Below, piece by piece: positions 46,473 through 57,290 of a DNA stretch of 64,000 nucleotides. This stretch comes from Pelagibacterium halotolerans B2. Its GTDB lineage: Bacteria; Pseudomonadota; Alphaproteobacteria; Rhizobiales; Devosiaceae. Where the stretch lies: the NCBI RefSeq assembly GCF_000230555.1, contig NC_016078.1, positions 434,001 through 498,000 of the forward strand. Reading direction: 5' to 3'. Each line of letters opens with the position of its first letter. The stretch's first letter is position 1. The notes beneath the pieces were generated by a model. The model was not told the DNA's origin, made no database searches, and worked only from the letters and a program-made list of their open reading frames with translations. A program made the translations under genes and the position numbers.

Positions 46473-47057
46473 ATGTCGATTGGCGGGCGCCTCTCTCAGG
46501 CCGTGCGATTGGACCAGGTGGCCAATGCGCGCTTCGATGACGTCATGAACCGGTTCCTTGGCATCAACCGGACCGACGGACGATGTCTCGATCTCATCGA
46601 CCAGAACCAGCAAATGACAGCCGGCCAACTGGCAGAGCAGGCGGGGCTGACCACGGGGGCCGTGACCGCCCTGATCGACCGCCTGGAAGCGGCCGGCTAT
46701 ATCGAGCGCCGGCGCGATGAAACGGACCGCCGCAAGATCTGGGTAGCACTGACCCCGCTTACCCGCACGATTGCCGCTCGGGTTTTCGGCCAGTTCGAAG
46801 AGATCGGGGCGCTGATGACGTCCGGGTTTTCCGAGGTCGAGCTTGAGGCCATCCTGCGCTACCTGACCATCAGCGCCGCAGTGAACAATGAACGCGCGCG
46901 CCTTCTCGAACTCCACCTGCCCGGTGCCGATGCCAGCCCTGAGGACCGCCTTGTCGAGGCTCGGGCCTTCGAGCGCGACACCAGGGCCATGACCGCCACC
47001 ATTCGCGCGGCGCGGCATAAAGGTGCCGACGTGACTGCGGACCTTTTCGGAGACTGA
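46473..47057 (+). CDS. MarR family transcriptional regulator
   Basis: 194 residues from the ATG at 46473 (MSIGGRLSQAVRLDQ); a GTG at 46461 is an alternative. Winged helix: QQMTAGQLAEQAGLTTGAVTALIDRLEAAGYIERRRDETDRR, with the DRR wing. Longer C-terminus than typical MarR. Divergent from the ABC exporter, so it probably represses it and itself through the palindrome in between; the inducer is unknown. Confidence 0.9.
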   Translation: MSIGGRLSQAVRLDQVANARFDDVMNRFLGINRTDGRCLDLIDQNQQMTAGQLAEQAGLTTGAVTALIDRLEAAGYIERRRDETDRRKIWVALTPLTRTIAARVFGQFEEIGALMTSGFSEVELEAILRYLTISAAVNNERARLLELHLPGADASPEDRLVEARAFERDTRAMTATIRAARHKGADVTADLFGD

Positions 47058-47058
47058 G

Positions 47059-47982
47059 CTATTCCGCCGCCGAAGACACGGCATCGGAATCGTCGCGCGC
47101 ATAATACGAGCCCGGCAAATTGCCCATGCTTTCCACGATATGGGTCGCCAGCGCGTCGTAAATGCCGCCATAGGCATGGGAGGCCCTCAGCAGGGCGATC
47201 TGCGCATCGTTGAGGCGCGGCAGGCCCTGATCTTGCGAAATGACCCGCATTCCTGGTTGCAGCGCACTTTCAGGCAGGAAGCCTACGGCAAGGTCCGAGA
47301 GCACCGCCGATGAAATCGCTGTGGCGTTCGAAGAGGTATAGGCAACCCGGAAATCGCGATTGATGCGGTTGAGTGCCTCGACAGCATCCGCTCGCCATGT
47401 GCAATAGGACGGGCCACAGGCGAGCGGCAGGGGGTCGGAGGCCAGGGCTCTTCCGCCATGGCTGGCCACCCAGTACATCTTTTCGGTCCGGAACAACTCG
47501 CCGAACTCATGCATGGTGCCCTGTGTGAAGACGATGATGTCGTACCGTCCCGAGCGCATGCCGGACAGAAGCTCCTCGGAGGGCTGGCAGCGGACATCGA
47601 CAGTGATCCGTGGATGGGTGCGCTGAAAACTCGACAGGATCACCGGCAGCAGTTTCACCGCGTAATCGTCGGGCACGCCAAACCGGATATTTCCGACGAG
47701 ATCGTCCTTGGAAAACATGTCGACGATCTCGGCGTTGATCTTGAGCATGCGCCGGGCGCGGGCATAGAGCGCCTCGCCCTCGGTGGTAAGCGACACCTTG
47801 CGTCCATCGCGCAGGAGCAATGCCTGCCCCAGCCGCTCCTCGAGCCGCTTGATCTGCATGGAGACCGCCGACTGAGTCTTGTAAACACGCCGGGCGGCTT
47901 CGGTGAAGCTGCCGCAATCGGCAATAGCGCAAAACGTCTGTAGCTGGTCGAGATCGAGGGGGCTGGCCATCGCCAAATCCAT
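47059..47982 (-). CDS. LysR-type regulator, VtlR/LrhA-like
   Basis: About 307 residues (starts possible at GTG 47985, ATG 47982 or ATG 47970). HTH: LDLDQLQTFCAIADCGSFTEAARRVYKTQSAVSMQIKRLEERLG; effector domain from about residue 90 with FGVPDDYAVKLLPVILSSFQ. The text resembles the VtlR regulators of Brucella and Agrobacterium, which activate small DUF1127 genes and an AbcR small RNA. Here the gene is divergent from exactly such a DUF1127 gene, which supports that view. Its stop is two bases from the convergent MarR-like gene stop. Confidence 0.85.
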   Translation of the reverse strand: MDLAMASPLDLDQLQTFCAIADCGSFTEAARRVYKTQSAVSMQIKRLEERLGQALLLRDGRKVSLTTEGEALYARARRMLKINAEIVDMFSKDDLVGNIRFGVPDDYAVKLLPVILSSFQRTHPRITVDVRCQPSEELLSGMRSGRYDIIVFTQGTMHEFGELFRTEKMYWVASHGGRALASDPLPLACGPSYCTWRADAVEALNRINRDFRVAYTSSNATAISSAVLSDLAVGFLPESALQPGMRVISQDQGLPRLNDAQIALLRASHAYGGIYDALATHIVESMGNLPGSYYARDDSDAVSSAAE

Positions 47983-48074
47983 CACAAAATTTGATCGTGA
48001 GGATGAAATCTATTTGTTTGAATAATGGAGAACAAGCCCCTATCTAGCATTCGCAGACACAAGCCTCCCAGAAA

Positions 48075-48095
48075 ACTCTATCAAATCGATAGAGT
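48075..48095. promoter_or_regulatory. Palindrome upstream of the DUF1127 gene
   Basis: ACTCTATC-AAATC-GATAGAGT, 8-bp perfect arms, 25 bases before the DUF1127 start. Candidate site for the divergent LysR protein or another regulator; alternatively part of the 5' leader. Confidence 0.5.
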
Positions 48096-48119
48096 AAATG
48101 GGGTGATGGAGTTACGATC

Positions 48120-48326
48120 ATGGCCCTGTTCAATTTCACATCCCGTATCGGCGCCGGTATGCGTCGTTCGACCCTGCGCTCGATGATGCAGATGGACGCA
48201 TCGATTCTGAGTGACATGGGTTTGACCCGTTACGACATTGCCGAAGCAATGCGCCATGGCGGCGTTGCCGCCGGCCAGCTTCTCGACGCGCGCCGCAGTG
48301 CCCGCGCCAATGAATGGCTTCGGTGA
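48120..48326 (+). CDS. DUF1127 small protein
   Basis: 68 residues: MALFNFTSRIGAGMRRSTLR, then SILSDMGLTRYDIAEAM, the typical DUF1127 tail ([R/S]DMGLTRxDI), and a basic end. In Rhizobiales DUF1127 proteins are small RNA-binding or regulatory proteins affecting phosphate, stress or virulence traits. The divergent LysR gene is the likely activator. A strong terminator follows about 120 bases downstream. Confidence 0.9.
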   Translation: MALFNFTSRIGAGMRRSTLRSMMQMDASILSDMGLTRYDIAEAMRHGGVAAGQLLDARRSARANEWLR

Positions 48327-48445
48327 CCCCTTGCTGAAGCCCTGATCGGGTTCCTGGTTTCGCGTATTTTGCCGGTACGCCAACCGTCCAAAGGGAGCCC
48401 GACCGAAACAGGGTCGATTTTGCCTTTGGCCTTGTTTCCTAGCCC

Positions 48446-48474
48446 AGCCGGACCGCTTGCGGTCCGGCTTTTTT
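48446..48474 (+). terminator. Strong terminator behind the DUF1127 gene
   Basis: AGCCGGACCGC-TT-GCGGTCCGGCT followed by six T. 11-bp perfect stem. The distance of 120 bases from the DUF1127 stop leaves room for a structured 3' UTR. Confidence 0.93.
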
Positions 48475-48484
48475 GCACCCGGTG

Positions 48485-48979
48485 TCAGGGCAGGGCGTCA
48501 AAACCTTCGTCGAACCCGTCGAGTGAAACCGGAATGCCGATGCCTTCCTCGGGTGTGCGGAACACGATGAAGATCGCGCTGTCGCCTTCGGAAAGCTGGG
48601 CCATCAGATCGTCATCCATCACCACTTCGGCAACACAGCCATTGGGCAGGCAGCGAACGAACGCCACGCGCCCCAGATCCTCACCGTCGATATTGAGCCC
48701 GAGCCCGTTGGGCAGCAGAACACCCAGCGGCGCCAGGACGCGCAGCAGCCGCGCTTCCTGATCGGCGGTCTTGAGCACGATAACTGACAGCGCGACATTG
48801 GGCTGGTCCTCGGCGGTGACATTCTGGATCAGCGCGCACTGCTCGTCGGCTGCGCCGGGCACCAGGTCGCAGGTCATCTGCCAATCCCCGTGCTGGGAAC
48901 GGACGGCGCCCTGCGCGGCTGCCGGTCCGGCGAGGCAAAGAGAGGCCACAATGGCGGCGAGGGGGGCAAGATGGCGCAT
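48485..48979 (-). CDS. Invasion-associated locus B (IalB) family protein
   Basis: 164 residues with a signal peptide (cleavage after AAAQ, about residue 23). IalB domain: HGDWQMTCD, ADEQCALIQNV, VAFVRCLPNGCVAEVVMDDDL with the Cys pair, then FIVFRTPEEGIGIPVSL. Periplasmic family of unknown biochemical role, named in Bartonella and found in many Hyphomicrobiales beside the cox operon, as here. Confidence 0.92.
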   Translation of the reverse strand: MRHLAPLAAIVASLCLAGPAAAQGAVRSQHGDWQMTCDLVPGAADEQCALIQNVTAEDQPNVALSVIVLKTADQEARLLRVLAPLGVLLPNGLGLNIDGEDLGRVAFVRCLPNGCVAEVVMDDDLMAQLSEGDSAIFIVFRTPEEGIGIPVSLDGFDEGFDALP

Positions 48980-49294
48980 GAAAGCTATTGTCTCCTGGCA
49001 GTTCCCGGCGAGCGGGTGGTTGGTGATGTGTCGGGCAGGGGGTGTTCCTTGTCAACACGGCCGGGCCAAACCGGGCACAAATCCCACAAGTAGGGCACCC
49101 TTAAGGCGCTATTGGCGCAATTTGACGCACGAAATGTGACCTCCAGTCCAATTGCCTTGGTCAAAAACATGTGGTTTAGCTGCCACGAGAAAAATCGGGC
49201 ACCCCAGCATGAGTCGGGAGCGTGCGGCATTTGCCACGCGGAGCGGACATGTTAGGGAGCGCAATAACAAAAATTACGTTCAGGAGAAGTCCAG
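48980..49294. other. Divergent promoter region of ialB and cox operon
   Basis: 315 bases without a gene. It must hold the promoter of the cytochrome oxidase operon. AT-rich stretches occur around 49085-49175 and 49262-49277, but I see no operator that I can name. Confidence 0.5.
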
Positions 49295-50200
49295 GTGACA
49301 GGATTTTCTTTCCGTCTGGTCAGAGCCTCACTCGCCGCGCTGTTTTTTGCGCTGATCCCGGCAGTCGCCTCAGCTCAGCAAGCCGGGCACGCGGTGCCGG
49401 GGCAGATCGGCTTTCAGCCTTCGGTTACCCCCATCATGGACTCGATCGTCGCGTTCCATGACCACCTTTTGATGTGGATCATCACCGCGATCGTCCTGCT
49501 CGTTCTGGTGCTTCTGATCGTCGTGATCGTGCGCTTCAACCAGCGCACAAATCCCACCCCGTCCAAAGTCACGCACAACACGCTGATCGAGATCGTCTGG
49601 ACGGTCGTGCCCGTGCTGATCCTTTTCGTGATCGCCATTCCTTCCTTTGGGGTTTTGGCCGACCAGCAGACCATCCCGGACGGAGAGCGCACCTATCTCG
49701 GGTCGCAGATTTTCGGTGGCGACGTGGCGGTCCCTGAGCCGTCCCTGACCATCAAGGCCACTGGCTATCAGTGGTATTGGGGCTACGAATATATGGACGA
49801 AGGCGTCGACTTCGTTTCCATAATGCTCAATGAAGAGCAGCGCGAAGCCAACAAGCCCGATCAGCCGCGTCTTCTCGCCGTCGACAACGAACTGGTTGTC
49901 CCGGTCAATACAACTGTCCGCGTGCTTGTCACCGCCGCCGACGTTCTGCACGCTTTTGCGGTGCCGTCCTTCGGCATCAAGGTCGATGCGGTGACCAGCC
50001 GAAACAATGAGACATGGTTCCATGCGCGTGAAACCGGTATCTATTACGGCCAGTGCTCCGAACTTTGCGGCAAGGATCACGCGTTTATGCCCATCGCGGT
50101 GCGCGTGGTCGAGCAGGATCAGTTCGATGCATGGCTGGCAGCCGCCGAAGAGGGCAGCCTGGCCGACGCCAACACTGCGCTGATGGCGTCGATCCAGTAA
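49295..50200 (+). CDS. coxB: Cytochrome c oxidase subunit II
   Basis: 301 residues from a GTG at 49295 with AGGAG upstream. Signal peptide (ends ASAQ), two membrane helices, and the periplasmic CuA domain. CuA ligands are intact in DVLHAFAVPSFG (His) and GQCSELCGKDHAFMPIAV (two Cys, Glu, His, Met). GYQWYWGYEY is the aromatic electron-entry region. First gene of the aa3-type oxidase operon. Confidence 0.97.
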   Translation: MTGFSFRLVRASLAALFFALIPAVASAQQAGHAVPGQIGFQPSVTPIMDSIVAFHDHLLMWIITAIVLLVLVLLIVVIVRFNQRTNPTPSKVTHNTLIEIVWTVVPVLILFVIAIPSFGVLADQQTIPDGERTYLGSQIFGGDVAVPEPSLTIKATGYQWYWGYEYMDEGVDFVSIMLNEEQREANKPDQPRLLAVDNELVVPVNTTVRVLVTAADVLHAFAVPSFGIKVDAVTSRNNETWFHARETGIYYGQCSELCGKDHAFMPIAVRVVEQDQFDAWLAAAEEGSLADANTALMASIQ

Positions 50201-50215
50201 GCGGCAAGAGAATAA

Positions 50216-51883
<1,668 letters not shown>

Positions 51884-51909
51884 GCACGGCGCGCCCGAAC
51901 CGAAACCTT

Positions 51910-51937
51910 GCAACCCGGGAAACCGGGTTGCGTTTTG
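51910..51937 (+). terminator. Hairpin attenuator between coxA and ctaB
   Basis: GCAACCCGG-GAAA-CCGGGTTGC (9-bp stem, GNRA-type loop) followed by GTTTTG. A weak terminator that would reduce expression of the assembly genes relative to coxBA. Confidence 0.7.
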
Positions 51938-51963
51938 AGATAAACCCGAGCCGGAACCTCACA

Positions 51964-52893
51964 TTGGCTTACGCAGACGACAGCAACCCGACCACACCCG
52001 TCTATCTGGGCGGGCAGGTGGAAGATTATCTGGAGCTTTTAAAGCCCCGGGTGATGCAGCTCGTCGTCTTTACGGGGTTCGTGGGCATGCTGGTGGCGCC
52101 CGGGGGCATCAATCCGGTGATCGGCTTCATCGCCATCTTGTGCATCGCGGTCGGGGCGGGGGCCTCGGGCGCGCTCAACATGTGGTACGACGCCGATATC
52201 GACGCCATCATGAGCCGCACGCTCAACCGTCCGATACCGTCGGGCCGCATAACGCGTGAAAATGCGCTGGTCTTCGGCGTTACGCTTTCAGGATTTTCGG
52301 TTGCGACACTGGGCCTTGCCACAAACTGGCTGGCGGCCGGGCTCCTGGCGTTCACTATCTTCTTTTATGCCGTTATCTACACGATGTGGCTCAAGCGCTC
52401 GACGCCGCAAAACATAGTGATTGGCGGTGCTGCCGGTGCGTTCCCTCCGATGATCGGGTGGGCGGCGGTCACTGGGACCGTATCCTGGGACGCCCTGATC
52501 CTTTTCATGATCATCTTTTTGTGGACACCGCCGCACTTCTGGGCGCTGGCTCTCTACAAGAAGGGCGACTATGAGGCTGCAGGCATCCCCATGCTGCCCA
52601 ATATTGCTGGTGAGCGCGCCACCCAGAATCAGATCGTCGTCTATACGGTTCTGCTGACCGCCATCGGCTTCGGCCCGGTGCTGACCGGTCTTGTGGGTTG
52701 GTTCTATGCCATTCCGGCAACCATTCTGGGTGTCGTCTTTTCAGTTCTGGCCATTCGCTTGCGCTTTTCCGAAGGCGTTGAGATGAAGCGGCGCGCCCGC
52801 GTCCTTTTCACCTATTCCCTGCTGTATCTGTTTGTGTTGTTCGTGGCGCTCCTGGCCGATGTGGGCCTGATAAGATGGTTTGGAGCACTCTAA
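51964..52893 (+). CDS. ctaB: Protoheme IX farnesyltransferase
   Basis: Makes heme O for heme A; 309 residues from a TTG at 51964 (encoding [17 protein letters not shown]), just behind the hairpin. UbiA-like membrane enzyme: [24 protein letters not shown] (Asp-rich site) and [22 protein letters not shown]. The upstream frame reading through the end of coxA is not part of the gene. Confidence 0.93.
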   Translation: MAYADDSNPTTPVYLGGQVEDYLELLKPRVMQLVVFTGFVGMLVAPGGINPVIGFIAILCIAVGAGASGALNMWYDADIDAIMSRTLNRPIPSGRITRENALVFGVTLSGFSVATLGLATNWLAAGLLAFTIFFYAVIYTMWLKRSTPQNIVIGGAAGAFPPMIGWAAVTGTVSWDALILFMIIFLWTPPHFWALALYKKGDYEAAGIPMLPNIAGERATQNQIVVYTVLLTAIGFGPVLTGLVGWFYAIPATILGVVFSVLAIRLRFSEGVEMKRRARVLFTYSLLYLFVLFVALLADVGLIRWFGAL

Positions 52894-53057
52894 TGACCGT
52901 CGAGCAAAACCTGACCGAAGAACAGAAGGAAGCCTTCCTCAAGCGCCGCCGCAAGCGGTCCATCGCCATCGGCATCGCGCTGGCTGTTCTCGTCGCGATC
53001 TTTTACGCGATCACCATTATCAATATCGGCCCAGAAGTCATGGTTCGGGAGCTCTAG
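52893..53057 (+). CDS. Small cox-operon membrane protein (CoxF-like)
   Basis: 54 residues, ATG at 52893 overlapping the ctaB TAA by one base (TAATG). Polar N-terminus [22 protein letters not shown], then one membrane helix ([20 protein letters not shown]). Short proteins of this kind sit between ctaB and ctaG in alphaproteobacterial cox operons and are called CoxF; role in assembly is assumed. Confidence 0.85.
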   Translation: MTVEQNLTEEQKEAFLKRRRKRSIAIGIALAVLVAIFYAITIINIGPEVMVREL

Positions 53058-53060
53058 GCC

Positions 53061-53600
53061 ATGGCATCGATCGATCATAGTCCGGCTTCGGGCGGCAACA
53101 GGAAGACACTTCTCTGGCTGGTTGGTATCCCGACATTCATGCTTGGGCTTTCCTTTGCCGCTGTGCCCCTCTATGACATTTTCTGCCGCGTGACCGGTTA
53201 TGGCGGCACGACCCAGGTTGCCGAACAAAACGCCAAGGGTGTCATCGCCCGCGAGATGGCTGTGCGCTTTGATGCGACGGTCGATGGTGGCATTCCGTTG
53301 CGCGTCGAGCCGGCCAATGTAGAAACCAATGCGATCGGCACCATTTCGACAATCACCTATCTTGCAACCAACCTGTCCGATGAACCTCTGCGCACGACGG
53401 CGAGTTTCAATGTGACGCCAGAGAGTACCGGCATCTATTTCAACAAGATCGAGTGTTTCTGCTTTACCGAGCAGGTCATTGCACCCAATGAAACCGTCGA
53501 AATGCCCGTGACCTATTTTGTGGATCCGGACCTCGACGAAAATTCCGAATTGCGTACAATCCGCCAGATTACGCTGTCTTATACATTTCACGATTCCTAA
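53061..53600 (+). CDS. ctaG: Cytochrome c oxidase assembly protein CtaG (Cox11)
   Basis: Copper chaperone that delivers CuB; 179 residues. One N-terminal membrane anchor ([20 protein letters not shown]), [18 protein letters not shown] and the copper-binding CFCF ([10 protein letters not shown]). Three bases behind the CoxF-like gene. Confidence 0.96.
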   Translation: MASIDHSPASGGNRKTLLWLVGIPTFMLGLSFAAVPLYDIFCRVTGYGGTTQVAEQNAKGVIAREMAVRFDATVDGGIPLRVEPANVETNAIGTISTITYLATNLSDEPLRTTASFNVTPESTGIYFNKIECFCFTEQVIAPNETVEMPVTYFVDPDLDENSELRTIRQITLSYTFHDS

Positions 53601-53617
53601 CGGGGGATAGACCCAAC

Positions 53618-54454
53618 ATGGCAGCCCATGCAAAGAACCATGACTACCACCTGGTAGATTTGAGCCCCTGGCCCTTCGTGGGCTCCGTATCGGCATTCAT
53701 CATGGCCGTCGGCGGCATAATGTGGATGCATGGTGGCGTGCCCTGGCTGTTCGCCGCCGGTCTGGTTGGCGTGCTCTATACGATGTTCGCCTGGTGGTCC
53801 GATGTCGTTCGGGAAGCCAATACCGGCTATCACACCCCGGTGGTTCAGCTTCACCATCGCTATGGAATGATCCTGTTCATTGCCTCGGAAGTGATGTTCT
53901 TTGTGGCCTGGTTCTGGGCCTATTTCGAAGCCGCCTTCTACCCCGACGAAATCGCGCAGGTCGGGCGTGTTGCCTTCACCGGCGGTGTCTGGCCCCCGCA
54001 GGGCGTGGAAGTCTTCGACCCCTGGCACCTGCCGCTCTTCAACACTCTGGTTCTCCTGCTGTCGGGCACCACGGTAACCTGGGCGCACCACGCGCTTCTG
54101 GAAAACGACCGTGAGGGTCTCAAATGGGGTCTGATCCTGACCGTCCTGCTCGGCGCGTTGTTTTCCACTGTCCAGGTGCTTGAATATACGCAGGCTCATT
54201 TCTCGTTCTCGGGCAATATCTACGGCGCTACCTTCTTCATGGCCACCGGCTTCCACGGCTTCCACGTTTTCATCGGCACCATCTTCCTTCTGGTGTGCCT
54301 GATCCGTGCCTATGCCGGCCAGTTCACGCCCAAGCAGCATCTGGGCTTTGAGTTCGCCGCCTGGTACTGGCACTTCGTTGACGTGGTCTGGCTGTTCCTT
54401 TTCGCCTCGATCTATGTCTGGGGCTCGTGGGGCGCGACGATCGTTCACCACTAA
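53618..54454 (+). CDS. coxC: Cytochrome c oxidase subunit III
   Basis: 278 residues, seven membrane helices. [19 protein letters not shown] is the family start; [54 protein letters not shown] and [21 protein letters not shown] are diagnostic. Often written ctaE. Confidence 0.97.
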   Translation: MAAHAKNHDYHLVDLSPWPFVGSVSAFIMAVGGIMWMHGGVPWLFAAGLVGVLYTMFAWWSDVVREANTGYHTPVVQLHHRYGMILFIASEVMFFVAWFWAYFEAAFYPDEIAQVGRVAFTGGVWPPQGVEVFDPWHLPLFNTLVLLLSGTTVTWAHHALLENDREGLKWGLILTVLLGALFSTVQVLEYTQAHFSFSGNIYGATFFMATGFHGFHVFIGTIFLLVCLIRAYAGQFTPKQHLGFEFAAWYWHFVDVVWLFLFASIYVWGSWGATIVHH

Positions 54455-54466
54455 ACTTTCAGGAAA

Positions 54467-54492
54467 GGCCGGGACGGCCCAGGCGGTCCCGG
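54467..54492 (+). terminator. Hairpin behind coxC
   Basis: GCCGGGAC (54467-54474) / GTCCCGGC (54485-54492), 10-base loop, no T-run. May attenuate or stabilise the transcript ahead of DUF983. Confidence 0.45.
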
Positions 54493-54500
54493 CATATCAC

Positions 54501-54887
54501 ATGGCTGAACATACTGAGGGGCTTTCCCCACTCGCGACCGGACTTAAGGGCCGCTGTCCGCGTTGTGGCGAGGGCCATATTTTTTCCGGCTTTCTCACGG
54601 TTGCCGATAGTTGCGACGCTTGCGGACTCGATTTTTCGTTCGCGGACAGCGGGGACGGTCCTGCCGTGCTCATCATGTTTCCGGTCGGAACCATCGTGGT
54701 CGTCGGCTGGCTCATCACCGATGCGTTGTTTGGCTGGCCGGCCGTGGCCCAACTTGCGATCTGGCTTCCAATGACGCTTGTCCTGTCGCTTCTGATGCTT
54801 CGGCCCTTCAAGGGTGCGATGATCAACCTGCAGTACAAGACCGGCGCCCGGCCCGGTGGCGAATTGGGCGAACGGGATGACACATAG
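54501..54887 (+). CDS. DUF983 protein
   Basis: 128 residues from the ATG at 54501 (MAEHTEGLSPLATGLKG). Zinc ribbon with two C-x2-C knuckles (CPRCGEGHIF and CDACGLDFSF), then two membrane helices (MFPVGTIVVVGWLITDALFG, LAIWLPMTLVLSLLML). DUF983 genes regularly sit in alphaproteobacterial cox operons; role in oxidase assembly is likely but not known. Confidence 0.92.
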   Translation: MAEHTEGLSPLATGLKGRCPRCGEGHIFSGFLTVADSCDACGLDFSFADSGDGPAVLIMFPVGTIVVVGWLITDALFGWPAVAQLAIWLPMTLVLSLLMLRPFKGAMINLQYKTGARPGGELGERDDT

Positions 54888-54888
54888 A

Positions 54889-54934
54889 GCGCGGTCAGAA
54901 AAAGTTGCAGACTTTTTCGGTTCGGCCGCGTGAC
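54889..54934. repeat. Palindromic repeat, CGGTTCGG family, copy 4
   Basis: GCGCGGTCAG-AAAAAGT-TGCAG-ACTTTTTCGGTTCGGCCGCG and GACC. Outer stem CGCGG/CCGCG, inner AAAAAGT/ACTTTTT. Confidence 0.88.
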
Positions 54935-54944
54935 CAAAGGGAGA

Positions 54945-54991
54945 GCGCGGTCAGAAAAAGTTGCAGACTTTTCCGGTTCGGCCGCGCGACC
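54945..54991. repeat. Palindromic repeat, CGGTTCGG family, copy 5
   Basis: Near-identical to copy 4, starting 56 bases downstream of it. Followed by ACTTAGAGCAGCTTGAGCGA and TTCAAAGA, which matches the flank of copy 2, so the mobile or conserved unit is longer than the palindrome. Confidence 0.88.
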
Positions 54992-55064
54992 AATAAGGAC
55001 TTAGAGCAGCTTGAGCGATTCAAAGACCCAATGGGACGCGCAGGCGAAAAGCGAGGATGCTCTG

Positions 55065-55853
55065 ATGGCCGAAGCCAGCCAAGTTCGACCGCGCTGGAGC
55101 TTTGCGCAGGTCAGCTTTGTGGTGCTGATGGCCGGGCTGACGGTGTTGTTCGTCGCGCTCGGCACATGGCAGGTCGAACGCCTCGCCGAAAAGGAAGCGC
55201 TTATTGCCGCGGTCGAGGAGCGCTTCGACCTCGATCCACAACAATTCCCCCCGGCCGAGAGCTGGGCGGCGCTCGACCCGCAAACCCTCGATTATGCGCG
55301 GTTTGAGCTGACGGGCGCCTACGAGCGTTCCGAGACGGTTCTGGTTTTTACCAATCTTCCCGATCCGGCCGGCCGCTATGGCGGCGTTGGCTATTGGGTG
55401 ATGACCCCGTTGGTTCTCGACGACGGCGGCATTGTCTGGATCAACCGTGGCTTTATTCCTGAAGCCGCCGCGGCCGATTTCATTGATGGCAGCGACGCGC
55501 CCCAAGGCCGGGTGACAATCGAGGGTGTCGCGCGTCGCGCCGAGCAGGCTGGCAGTTTCACGCCCGAACCCGACTTTGAGGAGCGGCGTGAATGGATCCG
55601 CAATCCCGCCCGGCTGTCTGCTTTTGTCAATGATTTCGCCGGTCCGGTCGCGCCGGTAACGCTGGACAGGGTCGTCGGCGACCCTGGCGAGTTGCCGCAG
55701 GGTGGCGAAACGCAGATTACCTTCCCCAACCGGCACCTTGAATACGCCGGCACCTGGTATCTGTTCGCGGTCATCACGCCGATCATGCTTGGCTTCTGGC
55801 TGTGGCGTCAGCGGCGTCCCCGAAATCTTGCTCATGAGGAAAAGGACAATTAG
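55065..55853 (+). CDS. SURF1 family oxidase assembly protein
   Basis: 262 residues. ATG at 55065 (MAEASQVRPRWSFAQV) preferred over upstream codons that lie in repeat-flank sequence. Two membrane helices at the ends (FVVLMAGLTVLFVALGTWQV; LFAVITPIMLGFWLWRQRRP) and a periplasmic middle with VLVFTNLPD...GYWVMTPLVLDDGGIVWINRGFIP. SURF1/Shy1 helps insert heme a into subunit I. Last clear member of the cox cluster; a pair of palindromic repeats separates it from DUF983. Confidence 0.94.
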   Translation: MAEASQVRPRWSFAQVSFVVLMAGLTVLFVALGTWQVERLAEKEALIAAVEERFDLDPQQFPPAESWAALDPQTLDYARFELTGAYERSETVLVFTNLPDPAGRYGGVGYWVMTPLVLDDGGIVWINRGFIPEAAAADFIDGSDAPQGRVTIEGVARRAEQAGSFTPEPDFEERREWIRNPARLSAFVNDFAGPVAPVTLDRVVGDPGELPQGGETQITFPNRHLEYAGTWYLFAVITPIMLGFWLWRQRRPRNLAHEEKDN

Positions 55854-55887
55854 GGTGCGTCCCGATGTCCAGGAGGGTGCTTTTCGA

Positions 55888-57288
55888 ATGCAGTATGTCA
55901 GCACGCGCGGCCAGTCGCCCGCGCTCGGATTTTGTGACGTTGTGCTGGCCGGACTGGCGCGGGATGGCGGGCTCTATGTTCCTGCCGATTGGCCCCGGTT
56001 CACCCCCGAGGAAATCCACAATTTCGGCAACCGCCCCTATCAGGATGTCGCGCTCGCCGTTATCTCCAAATTCGTCGGCGATGAAATCGATCAGGCCGAT
56101 CTCAAGGCGATGATCAAGTCCGCCTATGCCGGGTTCAATCATCCATCGGTTACCCCCTTGGTTGAACTCGAACCGGGCCACTTCGTCCTCGAGCTCTGGC
56201 ACGGCCCGACGCTGGCCTTCAAAGACGTTGCCATGCAGTTTCTGGCGCGGGTAATCGATCACATCCTCGGTCAGCGCGGCGAGCGCGCGACAATTGTCGG
56301 TGCAACCTCGGGCGATACCGGTTCGGCGGCTATCGAGGCTTTCCGCGGCCGCCAGAACACAGACATCTTCATCCTTCACCCCAAGGGCCGTACCTCGGAA
56401 ATCCAGCGCCGCCAGATGACCACGGTGCTCGATGACAACGTCTTCAACATCGCCCTTGAAGGCACCTTTGACGATTGCCAGGCAATCGTCAAAGCCATGT
56501 TCAACGATTTTGCCTTCCGCGATGGAGCGAAACTGAGCGGTGTCAATTCGATCAATTGGGGCCGCATCGCCGCGCAGGTGGTCTATTATTTCACTTCCGC
56601 GGTCGCGCTCGGCGCGCCGCACCGCAAGATCACTTTCGTGGTCCCGACAGGCAATTTCGGCGACATATTCGCCGGCTATGTCGCAAAGCGCATGGGTCTG
56701 CCCATCGAAAAACTGGTGATCGCCACCAATTCCAACGATATTTTGCGCCGTGCCGTAAAGTTCGGTCGCTATGACAAGCGTGGCGTGGCACAGACCGTCA
56801 GCCCCTCGATGGATATCGAGGTGTCATCGAATTTCGAGCGCCTGCTTTTTGAGGCGCTCGATCGCGATGGCGACAAGACCGCGGCGCTGTTTGCCTCGCT
56901 CGCCCAGTCGGGTGGATTTTCCATTCCCGAACCCGCACTCGACACGATCCGCGAGGAATTCGGGACGGGTATGGCCGATGAAACAGCCACCAGGACGATA
57001 ATTTCCGACGTTCTGGCTCACTCCAAATATCTGATCGATCCGCATACGGCCGTTGGCGTCGCGGTCGCGCGCGGGTTCAATTTCGGGCATACGCCGCTCG
57101 TCACACTTTCAACCGCCCATCCGGCCAAATTTCCCGAAACGGTCGAGGCGGCAACCGGCCGGCACCCTGAACTGCCCGCTCACCTGGCCGACCTGGGAAC
57201 CCGCGAGGAGCGGTTCACGGTGCTGGCCAATGACGAAACCGTCGTGAAAGACTATATCCGCGCCAAGACACGCGCCTGGGAGGACTGA
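55888..57288 (+). CDS. thrC: Threonine synthase
   Basis: PLP enzyme converting O-phosphohomoserine to threonine; 466 residues from the ATG at 55888 (MQYVSTRGQSPALGFCD) with AGGAGGG ten bases upstream. PLP lysine in HGPTLAFKDVAMQFL (about residue 112), SGDTGSAAIEAF (phosphate site). Length and N-terminus match the long (class I, yeast/E. coli-like) ThrC. Only two bases lie between its stop and the next start. Confidence 0.96.
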   Translation: MQYVSTRGQSPALGFCDVVLAGLARDGGLYVPADWPRFTPEEIHNFGNRPYQDVALAVISKFVGDEIDQADLKAMIKSAYAGFNHPSVTPLVELEPGHFVLELWHGPTLAFKDVAMQFLARVIDHILGQRGERATIVGATSGDTGSAAIEAFRGRQNTDIFILHPKGRTSEIQRRQMTTVLDDNVFNIALEGTFDDCQAIVKAMFNDFAFRDGAKLSGVNSINWGRIAAQVVYYFTSAVALGAPHRKITFVVPTGNFGDIFAGYVAKRMGLPIEKLVIATNSNDILRRAVKFGRYDKRGVAQTVSPSMDIEVSSNFERLLFEALDRDGDKTAALFASLAQSGGFSIPEPALDTIREEFGTGMADETATRTIISDVLAHSKYLIDPHTAVGVAVARGFNFGHTPLVTLSTAHPAKFPETVEAATGRHPELPAHLADLGTREERFTVLANDETVVKDYIRAKTRAWED

Positions 57289-57290
57289 TT

